A stretch of DNA of 5,954 nucleotides from CAIPVR01 sp049316905 (GTDB taxonomy: Bacteria > Actinomycetota > Acidimicrobiia > Acidimicrobiales > Microtrichaceae), in assembly GCA_049316905.1 (NCBI GenBank), contig JBMOJH010000153.1, positions 1 to 5,954 of the forward strand, in the 5' to 3' direction. Position numbers and translations under genes: made by a program. The notes below the pieces were generated by a model. That model saw nothing but the letters and a program-made list of their open reading frames with translations, was not told the origin of the DNA and did no database searches. This document shows positions 5,509 through 5,954 of the stretch, piece after piece. Positions within the stretch are counted from its first letter, which is position 1; the number at the start of each line of letters is the position of its first letter.

Positions 5509-5954
5509 GCGTCGGCCCCCCGATCGGCGGTGCCGGCGGTGGTGTCGGCGGCGGTGTGGGGAGTGGCCTCGGGGTCGGGCTCGAAGAGGGGGACCCACAC
5601 GATGCCGTGCTGTTCGAAGGTGACGCGCACCCGCATGCCGATGTGCACGTCGTCGGGCGCGCAGCCCACCACGTTGGTGGTGAGGCGCAGGCCGGGCTGC
5701 TCGTCGAGCTCGACCAGGCCGATGGCGTACGGCTCGGTGCTGCCGTCCCACGAGTGGTGGTTCACGGTGAAGGACCACACCTGGCCCCGGCCGCTGACCG
5801 GTTCGGGGCTCACCCGGCGGCTGCCGCACGCCGGGCAGCGGGGGATCGGCGGGTGCAGCCAGTAGCCGCAGTCGGCGCAGCGGGCGAAGCGGAGCCGCCC
5901 GTCCTCACCGGAGGTCCAGAAGGAGCGGTTCTCGTCGTCCAGCGCCGGCTGGAC
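5505..5954 (-). CDS. DUF35-type zinc-ribbon/OB-fold acyl-CoA-binding protein (partial, start outside window)
   Basis: The frame is open to the right edge and gives 149 visible residues, so the start codon lies beyond 5954. The visible part begins with DDENRSFWTSGEDGRLRF, the usual N-terminal helix of DUF35 proteins. A rubredoxin-like zinc ribbon follows with two CxxC pairs, CADC (26-29) and CPAC (40-43, followed by GS). An OB-fold domain comes next, with VWSFTVNHH, YAIGLVELDE and GMRVRVTFE, and a short disordered Ala/Thr-rich tail. These proteins bind acyl-CoA and pair with thiolase-fold partners. In ChsH2 the DUF35 domain is required by the Ltp2 aldolase. Here the stop codon overlaps the start of the thiolase homologue as ATGA, so the two are probably made together as a complex. 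An internal GTG at 5813 falls after the zinc ribbon and would remove it, so it is not the start. Confidence 0.93.
   Translation of the reverse strand, partial: VQPALDDENRSFWTSGEDGRLRFARCADCGYWLHPPIPRCPACGSRRVSPEPVSGRGQVWSFTVNHHSWDGSTEPYAIGLVELDEQPGLRLTTNVVGCAPDDVHIGMRVRVTFEQHGIVWVPLFEPDPEATPHTAADTTAGTADRGADA

Noticed and set aside
5505..5813. GTG at 5813 as start of the DUF35 gene
   Set aside because: It would remove both CxxC pairs and the N-terminal helix, which are clearly encoded in the same frame up to the window edge.
5509..5829. N-terminal extension of the thiolase frame
   Set aside because: This region codes for the DUF35 protein in another frame. The extension is Arg/His/Pro-rich, and the ATG at 5508 begins exactly at the conserved thiolase N terminus.
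661..5865. Very long forward-strand open frames (661-2055, 1830-3485, 2921-4600, 4351-5865)
   Set aside because: They lie antisense to well-recognised leftward genes, have low-complexity Arg/Gly/His/Ala/Val-rich translations with no family motif, and are expected in GC-rich DNA where stop codons are rare.

Overview
The window is very GC-rich, its codons mostly end in G or C, and genes abut or overlap with several GTG starts. This suggests a high-GC actinobacterium. The gene mix (Ltp-type thiolase with a DUF35 partner, acyl-CoA ligase, DUF2889, TesB) would fit an acidimicrobial or mycobacterial-type lipid degrader, but the lineage is inference from gene content.

Layout. The left edge (1-419) reads rightward: the last 20 codons of an unidentified gene, then a 102-residue, three-cysteine protein of unknown function with a good ribosome binding site. 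A strong hairpin (448-477) follows, in the convergent junction. From there to the right edge everything reads leftward as one compact gene train. In order of transcription: a DUF35-type zinc-ribbon/OB-fold protein (5' end outside the window), an SCP-x/Ltp-type thiolase homologue, a class I acyl-CoA synthetase, a TesB-type acyl-CoA thioesterase, a DUF2889 protein, and a PaaI-type hotdog thioesterase. The first five genes are joined by 1-4 base start/stop overlaps. The sixth follows after 34 bases with its own Shine-Dalgarno sequence. No promoter for this train is visible, so it must lie beyond the right edge.

How the genes may work together. All the recognisable products act on CoA thioesters. 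The ligase would activate a carboxylic acid. The thiolase homologue lacks cysteine at both usual thiolase catalytic positions and is encoded directly after a DUF35 protein, which is the arrangement of the Ltp2/ChsH2 retro-aldolases of steroid side-chain degradation. It may therefore cleave a beta-hydroxyacyl-CoA rather than thiolyse a beta-ketoacyl-CoA. The two thioesterases could release free acids or recover CoA from dead-end intermediates. DUF2889 has no established function that I know of, and its translational coupling inside this operon is a useful clue to a CoA-related role. The substrate (steroid, terpenoid, branched or aromatic acid) cannot be read from the sequence.

No RNA genes, mobile elements, CRISPR arrays or long non-coding stretches were seen. 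The longest gene-free gap is 46 bases.
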